Notes: a model not told the origin generated them from the sequence alone. A DNA stretch of 15,076 nt from Ktedonobacterales bacterium (GCA_025935235.1 JAICVT010000066.1:1-15076), one strand, 5' to 3'. Shown: positions 6,802 through 12,911, counted from the stretch's first letter. Translations and numbers: made by a program.

Positions 6802-7190
6802 TTTGCGCCTCCTGGCCCCAGCCGTGGCTGGGCGTCACCTGCCCAGCCTTCGAGCAGGCGGCGGTCGCGCGCCTGGCTGACCAACCGCGCCAGGCGCAGC
6901 GCCTCCAGGCTGGCGGCGCGCCGACCCGCGCCCGTGATGCGGTAGTAGCGGCGGCGCTCGTCGTCCAGTTCGGGGTCGGGCCGCTCATCGGACTCCTCGA
7001 TCAGTCCCAGCGCCAGCATCTGCTTGATCGAGCGATAGAGCGTCCCCGGCCCCAGCTGGAATCCACCCTCGGTGGCGCGCTCCACCTCGCGCATGATGCT
7101 GTAGCCATGCCGCTCGCCATCCGCCAGCGCCAGCAAGATCTGAAACATCGCGGGTGTCAGGGATGGAGCGTCTCCCAGCGCATCGCCCAT
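6798..7190 (-). CDS. PadR family transcriptional regulator
   Basis: The product is a 130-residue winged-helix repressor of the short PadR type. The recognisable order is 'LTPAMFQILLALADGERHGYSIMREVE' (residues 11-37), 'QLGPGTLYRSIKQMLALGLIEE' (45-66) with the hallmark GTLY at 49-52, and the wing 'DDERRRYYRITGAGRR' (76-91). A C-terminal helix for dimerisation (about 92-116) follows. The start is the ATG at 7190 with AGAGAGG 7 bases upstream. The stop overlaps the start of the next gene (ATGA), a coupled pair common for PadR and its membrane-protein target. A promoter and a perfect 16-bp palindrome lie 33-80 bases upstream, which suggests autorepression. The inducing ligand cannot be told from sequence. 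Confidence 0.92.
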   Translation of the reverse strand: MGDALGDAPSLTPAMFQILLALADGERHGYSIMREVERATEGGFQLGPGTLYRSIKQMLALGLIEESDERPDPELDDERRRYYRITGAGRRAASLEALRLARLVSQARDRRLLEGWAGDAQPRLGPGGAK

Positions 7191-7222
7191 CGGTAGACCT
7201 CTCTTCGTGTGAATATAACCAC

Positions 7223-7238
7223 GGTGGATATATCCACC
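7223..7238. promoter_or_regulatory. Perfect 16-bp palindrome, probable PadR operator
   Basis: GGTGGATATATCCACC is identical to its reverse complement. It begins 3 bases downstream of the padR -10 hexamer, over the predicted transcription start. An inverted repeat with an AT-rich centre at this position is what a dimeric PadR protein would need to block its own promoter. Binding by this PadR is inference. Confidence 0.65.
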
Positions 7239-7241
7239 ACA

Positions 7242-7270
7242 ATACTAGCAGTCCGCCACTAGTTTGTCAA
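7242..7270 (-). promoter_or_regulatory. padR operon promoter
   Basis: On the minus strand TTGACA (7270-7265, a perfect -35) is followed after exactly 17 bases by TAGTAT (7247-7242). Transcription should start near 7235, inside the palindrome, leaving a leader of about 45 bases before the padR ATG. This is the best housekeeping-type promoter in the window. Confidence 0.68.
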
Positions 7271-7362
7271 GGGCGTGGCGGATAGACGCAGCGGATATAC
7301 TCAGTGCTACCTGATCGAGGGTCGGCAGCGCGAACAGCGTTGCCTGCGCAGGGGAGGACGCT

Positions 7363-7821
7363 ATGACGCAAATCATCACGTCGGCCACGATCGATCGTCC
7401 TATCGAAGCGGTATATGCGTATGTGACAACCCCAGGCCACTGGCCAGAATGGCATCCGTCGTCGCTAGGGGTCAGCGGCGCGACCGATCACTCGCTGCTG
7501 GTGGGTGAGCAGGTGACTGAGCGCTTTCTGGTGGCGGGCCGGCGCGGCGAGGTCGTCTGGACGGTGCGCGAGCGCGAGGCGCCGCGGCGCTGGGTCATCG
7601 CGGGGGTCATCACGTCGGGCGCGGGCGGGAGCGGCGTGGTGAGCTACAGCCTGACCGCGCATGGCGATGCCACCGACTTCAGGCGCGAATTCACCTATCC
7701 GCTGCCCAATCCGCTCTATGCGCTGCTCGACGCGCTACTCCTGCGGCGGCGCATCCGCGCGGAGTCAGCGGAGGCGGTGCGCCAGCTCAAGCGGCGTCTG
7801 GAGGCGAGCGCTGGCGGCTGA
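7363..7821 (+). CDS. SRPBCC (START/Bet v1-like) family protein
   Basis: The product is 152 residues with the typical helix-grip signature. It opens with the strand 'QIITSATIDRPIEAVYAYVTTPGHWPEWHP' (3-32), then antiparallel strands ('GEQVTERFLVAGRRGEVVWTVRE', 'RRWVIAG', 'GGSGVVSYSLTAHGDATDFRREFTYPL') and a long C-terminal helix (about 116-147). Members of this fold bind hydrophobic ligands or act as cyclase/dehydrase-like proteins; no substrate can be inferred. The start ATG has GGGGAGGA four bases upstream. A TATACT at 7296-7301 is a possible -10. It is divergent from the padR operon, with about 170 bases between start codons, so the padR palindrome could also influence this gene. Confidence 0.85.
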   Translation: MTQIITSATIDRPIEAVYAYVTTPGHWPEWHPSSLGVSGATDHSLLVGEQVTERFLVAGRRGEVVWTVREREAPRRWVIAGVITSGAGGSGVVSYSLTAHGDATDFRREFTYPLPNPLYALLDALLLRRRIRAESAEAVRQLKRRLEASAGG

Positions 7822-7852
7822 AGGTGACCGAAGGCGACTGATGGGGAGGATG

Positions 7853-7879
7853 GCGGCTGAAGCGGCTGAAGCGGCTGAA
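7853..7879. repeat. 9-bp tandem repeat (GCGGCTGAA x3)
   Basis: Three perfect adjacent copies of GCGGCTGAA. A further copy at 7814-7822 contains the stop codon of the SRPBCC gene, suggesting local slippage or duplication from the gene end. Confidence 0.8.
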
Positions 7880-8009
7880 GGGCTGCATCCGCGCTTGCCA
7901 GCCAAATTCCCGATGCCAATGGCCCACAAACAGCGGCGGCGGCGCCAGATGTTGGCGTATGATGTCTGCTGGCGGATCGCATGGAGAGGCGACGCCGGAG
8001 ACACCGCGC

Positions 8010-8040
8010 GCATGCTCGGCGCATGCTCGGCGCATGCTGG
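8010..8040. repeat. 11-bp tandem repeat (GCATGCTCGGC, 2.8 copies)
   Basis: GCATGCTCGGC occurs at 8010-8020 and 8021-8031, followed by a partial GCATGCTGG. Each unit contains the palindrome GCATGC (an SphI-type site). Confidence 0.8.
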
Positions 8041-8114
8041 ACGCGGTTTGAAGGCAGTCCGGACGTATTCCGGACGCATGCCAGAACAGCCAGGGAGCGG
8101 TCAGCGGTGGTACG

Positions 8115-8131
8115 TGAATTGCGTCAATTCA
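8115..8131. promoter_or_regulatory. Inverted repeat TGAATTG-CGT-CAATTCA, candidate operator
   Basis: The arms are perfect 7-bp with a 3-base centre, AT-rich against a GC-rich background, 70 bases before the start of the next gene. The form suits a dimeric regulator site; the regulator is unknown. Confidence 0.4.
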
Positions 8132-8200
8132 TGCGGCCCAGACGCCCTGGAGGATTGCCATGACGTTCACAGGACATCCAATGTAGAGAGGTGTAGAGCG

Positions 8201-9109
8201 ATGTCGTACATTGACCCGAACAGCGATACGATGACGACGGGTGGCGCAGGCGTACCGCCGCTGGTTGGCTATGGCGCGGACTCGACACTAAACACCACGT
8301 CCGGCGAGGACGCCATCCCGATGAGCGCGGGCGCGCCCGGCGGCGCGGCTGGCATGGGCGCGCCTGATCCGACCGCGTCGCCGCTGACCTTCGGCGCAAA
8401 CGCCAGCGCCGATGAGCCTGACGCGATCGCCATCGAAGTGACCGAGACACAGGTCGAGGCGCTCGACGACGAGAGCTGGAATCTTCGCCGCACTGGCCTG
8501 ATCGCTGGCGTGGTCGTGGCGGGGCTGGCAGCGGGCGCGGCAGGCGCGTGGTTGTTTATGAATTCGCGCCGCGCGCGACGAGCGCGGCTAGCCGCCACGC
8601 GCGACGCGCAGATCGCTCAGGCGCGCAAGCTGCTGAAGCTGATCCCAGCGCAGACACAGGCCAGCGCCTCGAAGGCAACTCCGGCGCGCCAGCGCGTGTC
8701 TGGCGCCGCCGATGCGGGCGCCGCGTGGACTCGTCAGGCCAGCCAGTCGGCGCGCGACCTGAGCGCATCGGCTGTGGCGCTGGCGGAATCCGCTGTGGCC
8801 TCCGCCCAGGAGGCGCTGGAGCGGGCGATGGTCACCAGCCAGCTCGTGCGCAACCAGACACTCAGCGCATCGCAGCTCGCCCAGGATCGCATTACCGACA
8901 CGTGGGATCGCACGCGCGCGACCGCCTCGACCTCGTGGGACGCCGCCGCGCGCACCGCGAAGGTGGCCCGCGACGCGACCCGCCACACGGTGGGTGTAGC
9001 GCGCGATGCCGCGTTCCAAACCGCCGACACGGCGCGATCCGAGAGCAAGCGCACCGCCAGGACCGCCCAGGCGGGCTGGCGGCGCACGCAGCGCGCCGCG
9101 ACGCGCTAG
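8201..9109 (+). CDS. Membrane-anchored protein with hendecad-repeat helical tail, unknown function
   Basis: I chose the ATG at 8201 (MSYIDPNSDTM), preceded by GAGAGGTG, giving 302 residues. Residues 1-90 are Gly/Ala/Thr/Asp-rich and likely disordered. A single membrane helix spans about 98-120 ('TGLIAGVVVAGLAAGAAGAWLFM') and is followed by an arginine cluster (NSRRARRARL), so the C-terminal part should be cytoplasmic. The tail (about 130-302) is a long, almost glycine-free, alanine-rich amphipathic helix. At 252-295 four 11-residue repeats follow the pattern T-x-x-x-A-[RQ]: TAKVARDATRH, TVGVARDAAFQ, TADTARSESKR, TARTAQAGWRR. Eleven-residue periodicity resembles LEA/apolipoprotein-like and YtxH-like helices that lie on membranes or coat other molecules. 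Similarity to those families is structural inference. A strong hairpin follows the stop. Confidence 0.72.
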   Translation: MSYIDPNSDTMTTGGAGVPPLVGYGADSTLNTTSGEDAIPMSAGAPGGAAGMGAPDPTASPLTFGANASADEPDAIAIEVTETQVEALDDESWNLRRTGLIAGVVVAGLAAGAAGAWLFMNSRRARRARLAATRDAQIAQARKLLKLIPAQTQASASKATPARQRVSGAADAGAAWTRQASQSARDLSASAVALAESAVASAQEALERAMVTSQLVRNQTLSASQLAQDRITDTWDRTRATASTSWDAAARTAKVARDATRHTVGVARDAAFQTADTARSESKRTARTAQAGWRRTQRAATR

Positions 9110-9148
9110 CGCATCCAGGCGCATCCATCCCATTGCCCACCTGAAGCT

Positions 9149-9184
9149 AACGCCGCTGTTCGCCTTCGCGCGAGCAGCGGCGTT
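9149..9184 (+). terminator. Strong hairpin after the hendecad-repeat gene
   Basis: AACGCCGCTG (9149-9158) pairs perfectly with CAGCGGCGTT (9175-9184) across a 16-base loop, 40 bases past the stop codon. There is no U tract, so termination may be weak or factor-assisted. Confidence 0.6.
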
Positions 9185-9198
9185 GCGCTGTGGCGCGG

Positions 9199-9247
9199 CC
9201 CCCTCCACCATCCCCTCAGCCAATGCAGGAGAGGGGGTTTGGGGGTA
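9199..9247. repeat. Intergenic C/G-rich palindrome, copy 3
   Basis: CCCCCTC (9199-9205) can pair with GAGGGGG (9231-9237), followed by the characteristic TTTGGGGGTAG. The loop contains CCTCAGCCAAT (9214-9224), itself perfectly complementary to ATTGGCTGAGG at 9254-9264 just outside the element. Confidence 0.6.
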
Positions 9248-9277
9248 GGAGCGATTGGCTGAGGCGGGGCGCGTCGT

Positions 9278-9285
9278 GCTATGCT
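9278..9285 (+). promoter_or_regulatory. Candidate extended -10 of the pgeF-yggS cluster
   Basis: GTGCTATGCT has a TG two bases before TATGCT (9280-9285), the extended -10 form, 59 bases before the chosen pgeF start. A weak TTGGCT at 9255-9260 is 19 bases upstream. Nearly the same string (GTGCTATACT) precedes the trans-sulfuration gene. Confidence 0.35.
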
Positions 9286-9343
9286 GCCAGAGCAGCGAAC
9301 GGGCATCCAGCAGGCGAGCTTTCGAGGAATCAGAGGGTCTCAG

Positions 9344-10165
9344 GTGATCGAGCGTCAGGGTGACGAGTGTGTCTATCTGCTCTATGAGCATCTCAGCGGC
9401 GAGGCCGATCTGCGGCATGGGGTCTTCACGCGCAAGGGCGGCCACAGCGCTCCGCCCTTCAATGGTCTGAACGTCGCCGCCACTACCGGCGATGATCCCG
9501 CCTCGGCGCGGCGCAATCAGGCAGTCGTCGCGCGGGCGATGGGGTTACCGCTGATCAGCGCGCACATCGTGCATGGCAATGAGGTCTGCGTGGTCGAGCG
9601 CGCCGCCGACGAATCCATCGAGCAAATGCGCGCGCGGCTTCGCCATATCTCCGCCGACGCCATGATGACCGCCGAGCCGGGGCTGGGCCTCTTCTGGGGC
9701 TTTGGCGACTGCGCGCCGATCCTGCTCTATGATCCGCGCCTACGGGTGGTGGCGCTGGCGCATGGCGGCTGGCGCGGCGCGGCTGGCGCGATCGGCCCGC
9801 GCACGATCAGCGCGATGTCCGAGCGTTTTGGCTCCCGCCCGGAGGAGCTGCTGGCGGGGGTCGGGCCGGCCATCCAGGCGTGCTGCTATCGCGTCAACGA
9901 GCAGGTGCGTGCGACCTTCGCAGCCAACCCGCTGGCGGCGGAGAGCGCTGTCTTCGAGCAGCGCGCCGACGCTGAGGGCCAGCCCGCGCTCTATCTGGAT
10001 GTGACCGCCTCGAATGCTCGCCAACTGCTGGCGGCGGGCGTGCGGCCCGAGCGGTTGGAGGTCGCGCCCTGGTGTACGGGCTGCGCTGAAGACCTCTTCT
10101 ACTCGCACCGCATGCGCGTGCACGCCGATGGCCGCTTTGGCGTGGTGATCGGGCTGGCGGCCTGA
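9344..10165 (+). CDS. pgeF: Polyphenol oxidase / purine nucleoside phosphorylase family (YlmD/YfiH, PgeF)
   Basis: The product has 273 residues from the GTG at 9344, which has GAGGG 6 bases upstream. An in-frame ATG at 9281 overlaps the putative -10 and lacks a ribosome site. The family signatures are all present: 'HGVFTRKGGHSAPPFNGLN' (25-43), 'HIVHGNEV' (74-81), 'DAMMTAEPGLGLF' (105-117), 'GDCAPILLYDP' (121-131), 'ALAHGGWRGAAGAIGP' (137-152), 'GVGPAIQACCYRV' (172-184) and 'DLFYSHR' (250-256). H77, C123 and H140 are the expected zinc ligands. Family members act on purine nucleosides and, in E. coli, on misincorporated cell-wall precursors. It is the first gene of a ylmD-ylmE-type cluster, with yggS following after 22 bases. 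The usual ADC motif reads GDC here. Confidence 0.92.
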   Translation: MIERQGDECVYLLYEHLSGEADLRHGVFTRKGGHSAPPFNGLNVAATTGDDPASARRNQAVVARAMGLPLISAHIVHGNEVCVVERAADESIEQMRARLRHISADAMMTAEPGLGLFWGFGDCAPILLYDPRLRVVALAHGGWRGAAGAIGPRTISAMSERFGSRPEELLAGVGPAIQACCYRVNEQVRATFAANPLAAESAVFEQRADAEGQPALYLDVTASNARQLLAAGVRPERLEVAPWCTGCAEDLFYSHRMRVHADGRFGVVIGLAA

Positions 10166-10187
10166 GTTGAGCGGGAAGGCGCGCGCG

Positions 10188-10955
10188 ATGGAAGGCTGGG
10201 CTGATGCGACGCTGGCCGAGGCTGTCGAGGAGGTGCGCCTCCGCATGCGCGCCGCCGCTGGCCGCGCTGGCCGCGATCCCGCCGCGATCCGCCTGATCGC
10301 CGTGACCAAGACCGTGCCAGCCGAGCGGCTGATCGCGGCGGCGGCGCTCGGCCTGGCGACCTTCGGCGAGAATCGCGTGCAGGAGGCGCACGACAAGCGC
10401 GAGCGGCTGGCACAGCTTGCCACGGCTGATCCCGATCTGGCGCGGCTGCTGGCGAGCGTGCGCTGGGAGCTGATCGGCCACCTGCAAACCAACAAGGCAG
10501 CGCGCACGCTCGACCTCTTCGCGCGCGTGCAGTCGGTGGATAGCCCGCATCTGGCCGCGGCGCTCAGCGCGCGGGCAGCGGCGCGGGACTACACCCTGCC
10601 GATCCTGCTGGAGGTCAACATCGGGCGCGAGGCCAGCAAGTCGGGGTTCGCGCCCGACAGTGGCGAGCTGGTCGCCGCCGCGCGCGCCATCGCCGCGCTG
10701 CCAGGACTGCGCCCGGAGGGGCTGATGTGCGTCGCGCCGATCGTCGAGCGCGCGGAGGATGCGCGTCCATACTTCCAGCGGCTGCGGGCCTTGCGCGACG
10801 AGCTGCGCGCCGAAGTCCCGCTGGGCGGCGCGGGCGACTGGCGCGAGCTTTCGATGGGCATGACCGACGACTTCGAGGTCGCCATCGAGGAGGGCGCCAC
10901 CTGCGTGCGCGTGGGGCGCGCCCTCTTTGGCGCACGACCGCCCGTCGCGGGCTGA
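10188..10955 (+). CDS. yggS: YggS family PLP-binding protein (PLP homeostasis)
   Basis: The product has 255 residues from the ATG at 10188 with GGGAAGG 8 bases upstream; a TTG at 10167 is an inferior alternative. It is a single TIM-barrel PLP carrier without enzymatic activity, conserved from bacteria to human PLPBP and needed for vitamin B6 and amino-acid homeostasis. Signatures are 'RLIAVTKTVPAE' with the PLP lysine K41, 'FGENRVQEA' (59-67), 'ELIGHLQTNK' (94-103), 'VQSVDS' (114-119), 'ILLEVNIGREASKSGF' (139-154), 'GLMCVAP' (178-184), and 'LSMGMTDDFEVAIEEGATCVRVGRALFG' (221-248), which carries the phosphate-binding residues. It pairs with pgeF upstream in the same order as ylmD-ylmE of Gram-positive bacteria. 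Confidence 0.95.
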   Translation: MEGWADATLAEAVEEVRLRMRAAAGRAGRDPAAIRLIAVTKTVPAERLIAAAALGLATFGENRVQEAHDKRERLAQLATADPDLARLLASVRWELIGHLQTNKAARTLDLFARVQSVDSPHLAAALSARAAARDYTLPILLEVNIGREASKSGFAPDSGELVAAARAIAALPGLRPEGLMCVAPIVERAEDARPYFQRLRALRDELRAEVPLGGAGDWRELSMGMTDDFEVAIEEGATCVRVGRALFGARPPVAG

Positions 10956-10965
10956 GCCATCCCTG

Positions 10966-11011
10966 TAGCCCCCCTCTCCCGCCCCCGCGGGGGAGGGGTT
11001 GGGAGTGGGGG
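10966..11011. repeat. Intergenic C/G-rich palindrome, copy 4
   Basis: It starts about 10 bases after the yggS stop. The core CCCCCGCGGGGG (10982-10993) is a 12-bp palindrome, flanked by CCCCCTCTCCC on the left and GAGGGGTTGGGAGTGGGG on the right. It may end the pgeF-yggS transcript. Confidence 0.65.
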
Positions 11012-11031
11012 CGCGAAAAGCGGCGCGCTGC

Positions 11032-11060
11032 TTGCGCGTGCGGGTACAATACGGGACAAT
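11032..11060 (+). promoter_or_regulatory. Candidate promoter of the DUF6391-yggT-DUF167 genes
   Basis: TTGCGC (11032-11037) and GACAAT (11055-11060) are 17 bases apart. A TACAAT at 11045-11050 is the alternative -10. The decamer ACAATACGGG is directly repeated (11046-11055 and 11056-11065), so duplication has produced two overlapping -10-like boxes about 50-60 bases before the ATG at 11112. Confidence 0.4.
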
Positions 11061-11111
11061 ACGGGTGAGTAGCGCGAGCCGCGCGACGGACGCGGTGAAA
11101 GCGAGGCGACG

Positions 11112-11606
11112 ATGGACGCGGCGGATTTCCTGCTGACGCGGCGAGTGCGGCAGAACCACGCGCTGGAGCACGCGACGGTGACGATCCTGGCGAACAAGCT
11201 GCCGGGATTGAGCGTCAGCGCGCGCTCGAATACGCGCGGCTTCACGATCTTCGCCGACCTCGATCCGGCGCTGGTGCGGCGCTGCGCGAGCGAGGCGCTG
11301 GCGCGGCTGCGCGCGGGCGAGGCGGAACTGGCCATCCACCCGAACTGCGGCACCAATCTGGCGGTCGGCATGTCGCTGGCGATGATCGGCTCGCTCTGGT
11401 CGCTGACGGCGATGCGCCCACGCACGCGCGTGGCGTCGGCGCTGGCCAGCTCGGTGGCTGGAGCGATGGCGGCGCGGCCGCTGGGCAGCCTGGCGCAGAA
11501 GTATCTGACCACTCTGCCGGAACTGGATGATGTGCGCATCCTGGATGTGCGCACGCGGCGGCTGCTGGGTCGGCGCGTCGTCGAGACGCTGACGGGCGGC
11601 GCCTAG
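11112..11606 (+). CDS. DUF6391-like protein
   Basis: The product has 164 residues from the ATG at 11112 with GCGAGGCG just upstream. The N-terminal motif 'RQNHALEHATVTIL' (13-26) and the later 'AIHPNCGTNLAVG' (74-86) are, as far as I recall, the conserved blocks of DUF6391, found in Chloroflexota and Cyanobacteria. H16, H20, H76 and C79 could form a metal site, but that is inference. A weakly hydrophobic helix at about 83-100 and a small-residue stretch at 108-122 suggest membrane association. It lies between yggS and yggT, the place often taken by sepF in ylm clusters. The function is unknown; it has no similarity to SepF that I can see. Confidence 0.7.
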   Translation: MDAADFLLTRRVRQNHALEHATVTILANKLPGLSVSARSNTRGFTIFADLDPALVRRCASEALARLRAGEAELAIHPNCGTNLAVGMSLAMIGSLWSLTAMRPRTRVASALASSVAGAMAARPLGSLAQKYLTTLPELDDVRILDVRTRRLLGRRVVETLTGGA

Positions 11607-11672
11607 CCCCAACGGCGCTGACTGTTCGCGCCGGGTAAACGCTTGAAGTGAGGCCGAAAGGGAGAGTCGAGC

Positions 11673-11996
11673 ATGCCATTCTTGCAAGCTGTGGCGACGA
11701 TGGGCTTGCTGCACCTCTTCATCAGGCTCTTCTTCGGCTTCCTGGTGCTGTGCTTCTTCGCGCGCATGATCCTCTCGTGGCTGGCGATGGCGATCCCCTC
11801 GCTCAGCCCCGGCAACCCGCTCGTGCGCTTTTTCGACATCATCACCGGGCCGCTCTACGACCCGCTGTATCGGGCCTTGCCCGCGTCGAGCATGGGCGCG
11901 TTTGATCTGCGCGGCATCATCGCCTTCATCTTCGCCTGGTGGGCGCTTGGCGTCACAGGCGCGCTGCTGGCCTTCGCCATCCCAACGCCCTGGTAA
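11673..11996 (+). CDS. yggT: YggT family membrane protein (YlmG-like)
   Basis: The product has 107 residues and two hydrophobic regions, at about 13-41 and 79-103. Between them is the family motif: 'RMILSWLAM' (31-39), 'NPLVRFFDIITGPLYDPLYRALP' (48-70) and 'FDLRGIIAFI' (77-86), equivalent to the usual 'iTeP.l.P.R...P.....DlSPi'. YggT/YlmG proteins sit in the membrane and are linked genetically to cell division or membrane integrity in Gram-positive bacteria and to nucleoid distribution in plastids. The start ATG has GGGAGAG 6 bases upstream. Its position after yggS and before a DUF167 gene matches the yggS-yggT-yggU order of proteobacteria. Confidence 0.9.
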   Translation: MPFLQAVATMGLLHLFIRLFFGFLVLCFFARMILSWLAMAIPSLSPGNPLVRFFDIITGPLYDPLYRALPASSMGAFDLRGIIAFIFAWWALGVTGALLAFAIPTPW

Positions 11997-12013
11997 GCTG
12001 GTAGAGTCGCGTT

Positions 12014-12334
12014 GTGACCCCAAACGTCGAGCCAGCATTATCATCTCTCATGCGCGATGAGCCGGGGCGCGTAGTCCTCGCGATCCGCGTGACTCCGCGT
12101 GCTCGCCGTGAAGCGCTGGCGCTAGTGGATGGACAGGTGCGCGCGTGGCTGCGCGCCGCTCCAGTGGAGGGCGTGGCCAACGCCGCCCTCATCGCGCTGC
12201 TGGCGGATCGCCTCGATCTGCCGCGCCGCGACATCAGCATCCTGCGTGGCGAGCGGGGACGCCAGAAGCTGGTCGCCATCGCCGGGCAGACCAGCGAAAC
12301 GCTGCGCGCACGGCTGCGCCTCGATCCCGCGTGA
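12014..12334 (+). CDS. yggU: DUF167 (YggU family) protein
   Basis: The product has 106 residues with the whole DUF167 pattern: 'RVVLAIRVTPRARREAL' (19-35), 'VRAWLRAAPVEGVANAALIALLADRL' (42-67), 'ISILRGERGRQKLVAIAG' (74-91). The family is small, cytosolic and alpha/beta, of unknown biochemical role. I used the GTG at 12014, 17 bases after the yggT stop, which suggests co-transcription; its ribosome site is weak. An ATG at 12050 would also preserve the domain, so the first 12 residues are uncertain. Confidence 0.88.
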   Translation: MTPNVEPALSSLMRDEPGRVVLAIRVTPRARREALALVDGQVRAWLRAAPVEGVANAALIALLADRLDLPRRDISILRGERGRQKLVAIAGQTSETLRARLRLDPA

Positions 12335-12465
12335 GCCAGTTCGGCCGCTTCACCGTCTCCAACTGCTTCAGCTTGGCGTGGCGCTTGCGTCTCGCGCTGT
12401 GCTGAATAGCCTGGAGCCAGTTCGCCACAGGTCAGCGCAGCGCATGGATGAAGGGGGATACGACG

Positions 12466-12813
12466 ATGACACAAACGCTTGGCGAAGATCAGCGGCCGCG
12501 GATTGACCGGGTCGAGATCGAGGCCACCGCGCGGCCCAGCGCATCGTCGCTGTTGCCCAATCTGGAGACGCCTGAGACGCGCGATCAGCGCCTCGGCGTG
12601 CGCCGCAATGGCGCCTACAAAGAGAAAGTCACCACCCACGAGGTAGATCCGCAGGAGCGTGAAGAGCGCCGCCGCGCGCTGATCACGCTGGCGCTGGAGG
12701 TGGCGCTGGCCATGATGCTGACGCTAGCCGCGCGCCTGTGGGACTGGGCGCGCGAGGAACGCGCGCGCGCCCGCGCTGACCGCTCCCTGCGCATGCGCAT
12801 CCCCGCTACGTGA
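12466..12813 (+). CDS. Small protein with one C-terminal membrane helix, unknown
   Basis: I preferred the ATG at 12466 (MTQTLGEDQ), which has AAGGGGG 8 bases upstream, over the ATG at 12448; the product is 115 residues. Residues 1-67 are charged and probably flexible. One hydrophobic helix spans about 73-93 ('LITLALEVALAMMLTLAARLW'), followed by a strongly basic end ('REERARARADRSLRMRI'). It would be anchored with the basic end in the cytoplasm. No family was recognised. It follows the DUF167 gene after 131 bases on the same strand, and a very strong palindrome lies 35 bases past its stop. Confidence 0.6.
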   Translation: MTQTLGEDQRPRIDRVEIEATARPSASSLLPNLETPETRDQRLGVRRNGAYKEKVTTHEVDPQEREERRRALITLALEVALAMMLTLAARLWDWAREERARARADRSLRMRIPAT

Positions 12814-12848
12814 GCCTGAGTCGCCACAGACGCGGCCCCACTTCCTGA

Positions 12849-12911
12849 CCCCCTCGCCCTGTGGGCGAGGGGGAATCCGCCGCTTCCCTCCGCCGCCGCG
12901 GGAGAGGGGTT
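12849..12911. terminator. Perfect 11-bp hairpin plus second weaker palindrome (intergenic repeat copy 5)
   Basis: CCCCCTCGCCC (12849-12859) pairs perfectly with GGGCGAGGGGG (12863-12873) over a 3-base loop. A second unit follows, CCCTC (12886-12890) with GAGGG (12904-12908). It lies between a gene end at 12813 and a candidate promoter at 12927, so it probably separates two transcripts. Confidence 0.65.

Larger units (their letters stand above)
7822..8200. other. Repeat-rich intergenic region
   Basis: Nearly 380 bases lack a convincing gene. The plus-strand frame leading into the next gene is open here, but the start with a ribosome site is at 8201 and the upstream translation is low-complexity. 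The region holds two short tandem repeats and one inverted repeat (listed separately) and two TCCGGA palindromes at 8058-8063 and 8069-8074. No RNA gene was recognised. Confidence 0.5.

Noticed and set aside
7661..8200. Upstream extension of the hendecad-repeat gene in the same frame
   Set aside because: The extension overlaps the SRPBCC gene and the repeat-rich gap and has no ribosome site. The ATG at 8201 has GAGAGGTG upstream.
10409..10422. Second sigma-54-like site (TGGCAC...TTGC) inside yggS
   Set aside because: Spacing between the two blocks is three bases instead of five, and it lies within a conserved coding region.
9894..12044. Minus-strand open frame of 716 codons opposite pgeF, yggS, DUF6391 and yggT
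   Set aside because: The translation is Arg/Gln/Ala-rich low complexity, and the plus strand carries four recognisable families over the same stretch. It is a shadow of biased codon use.
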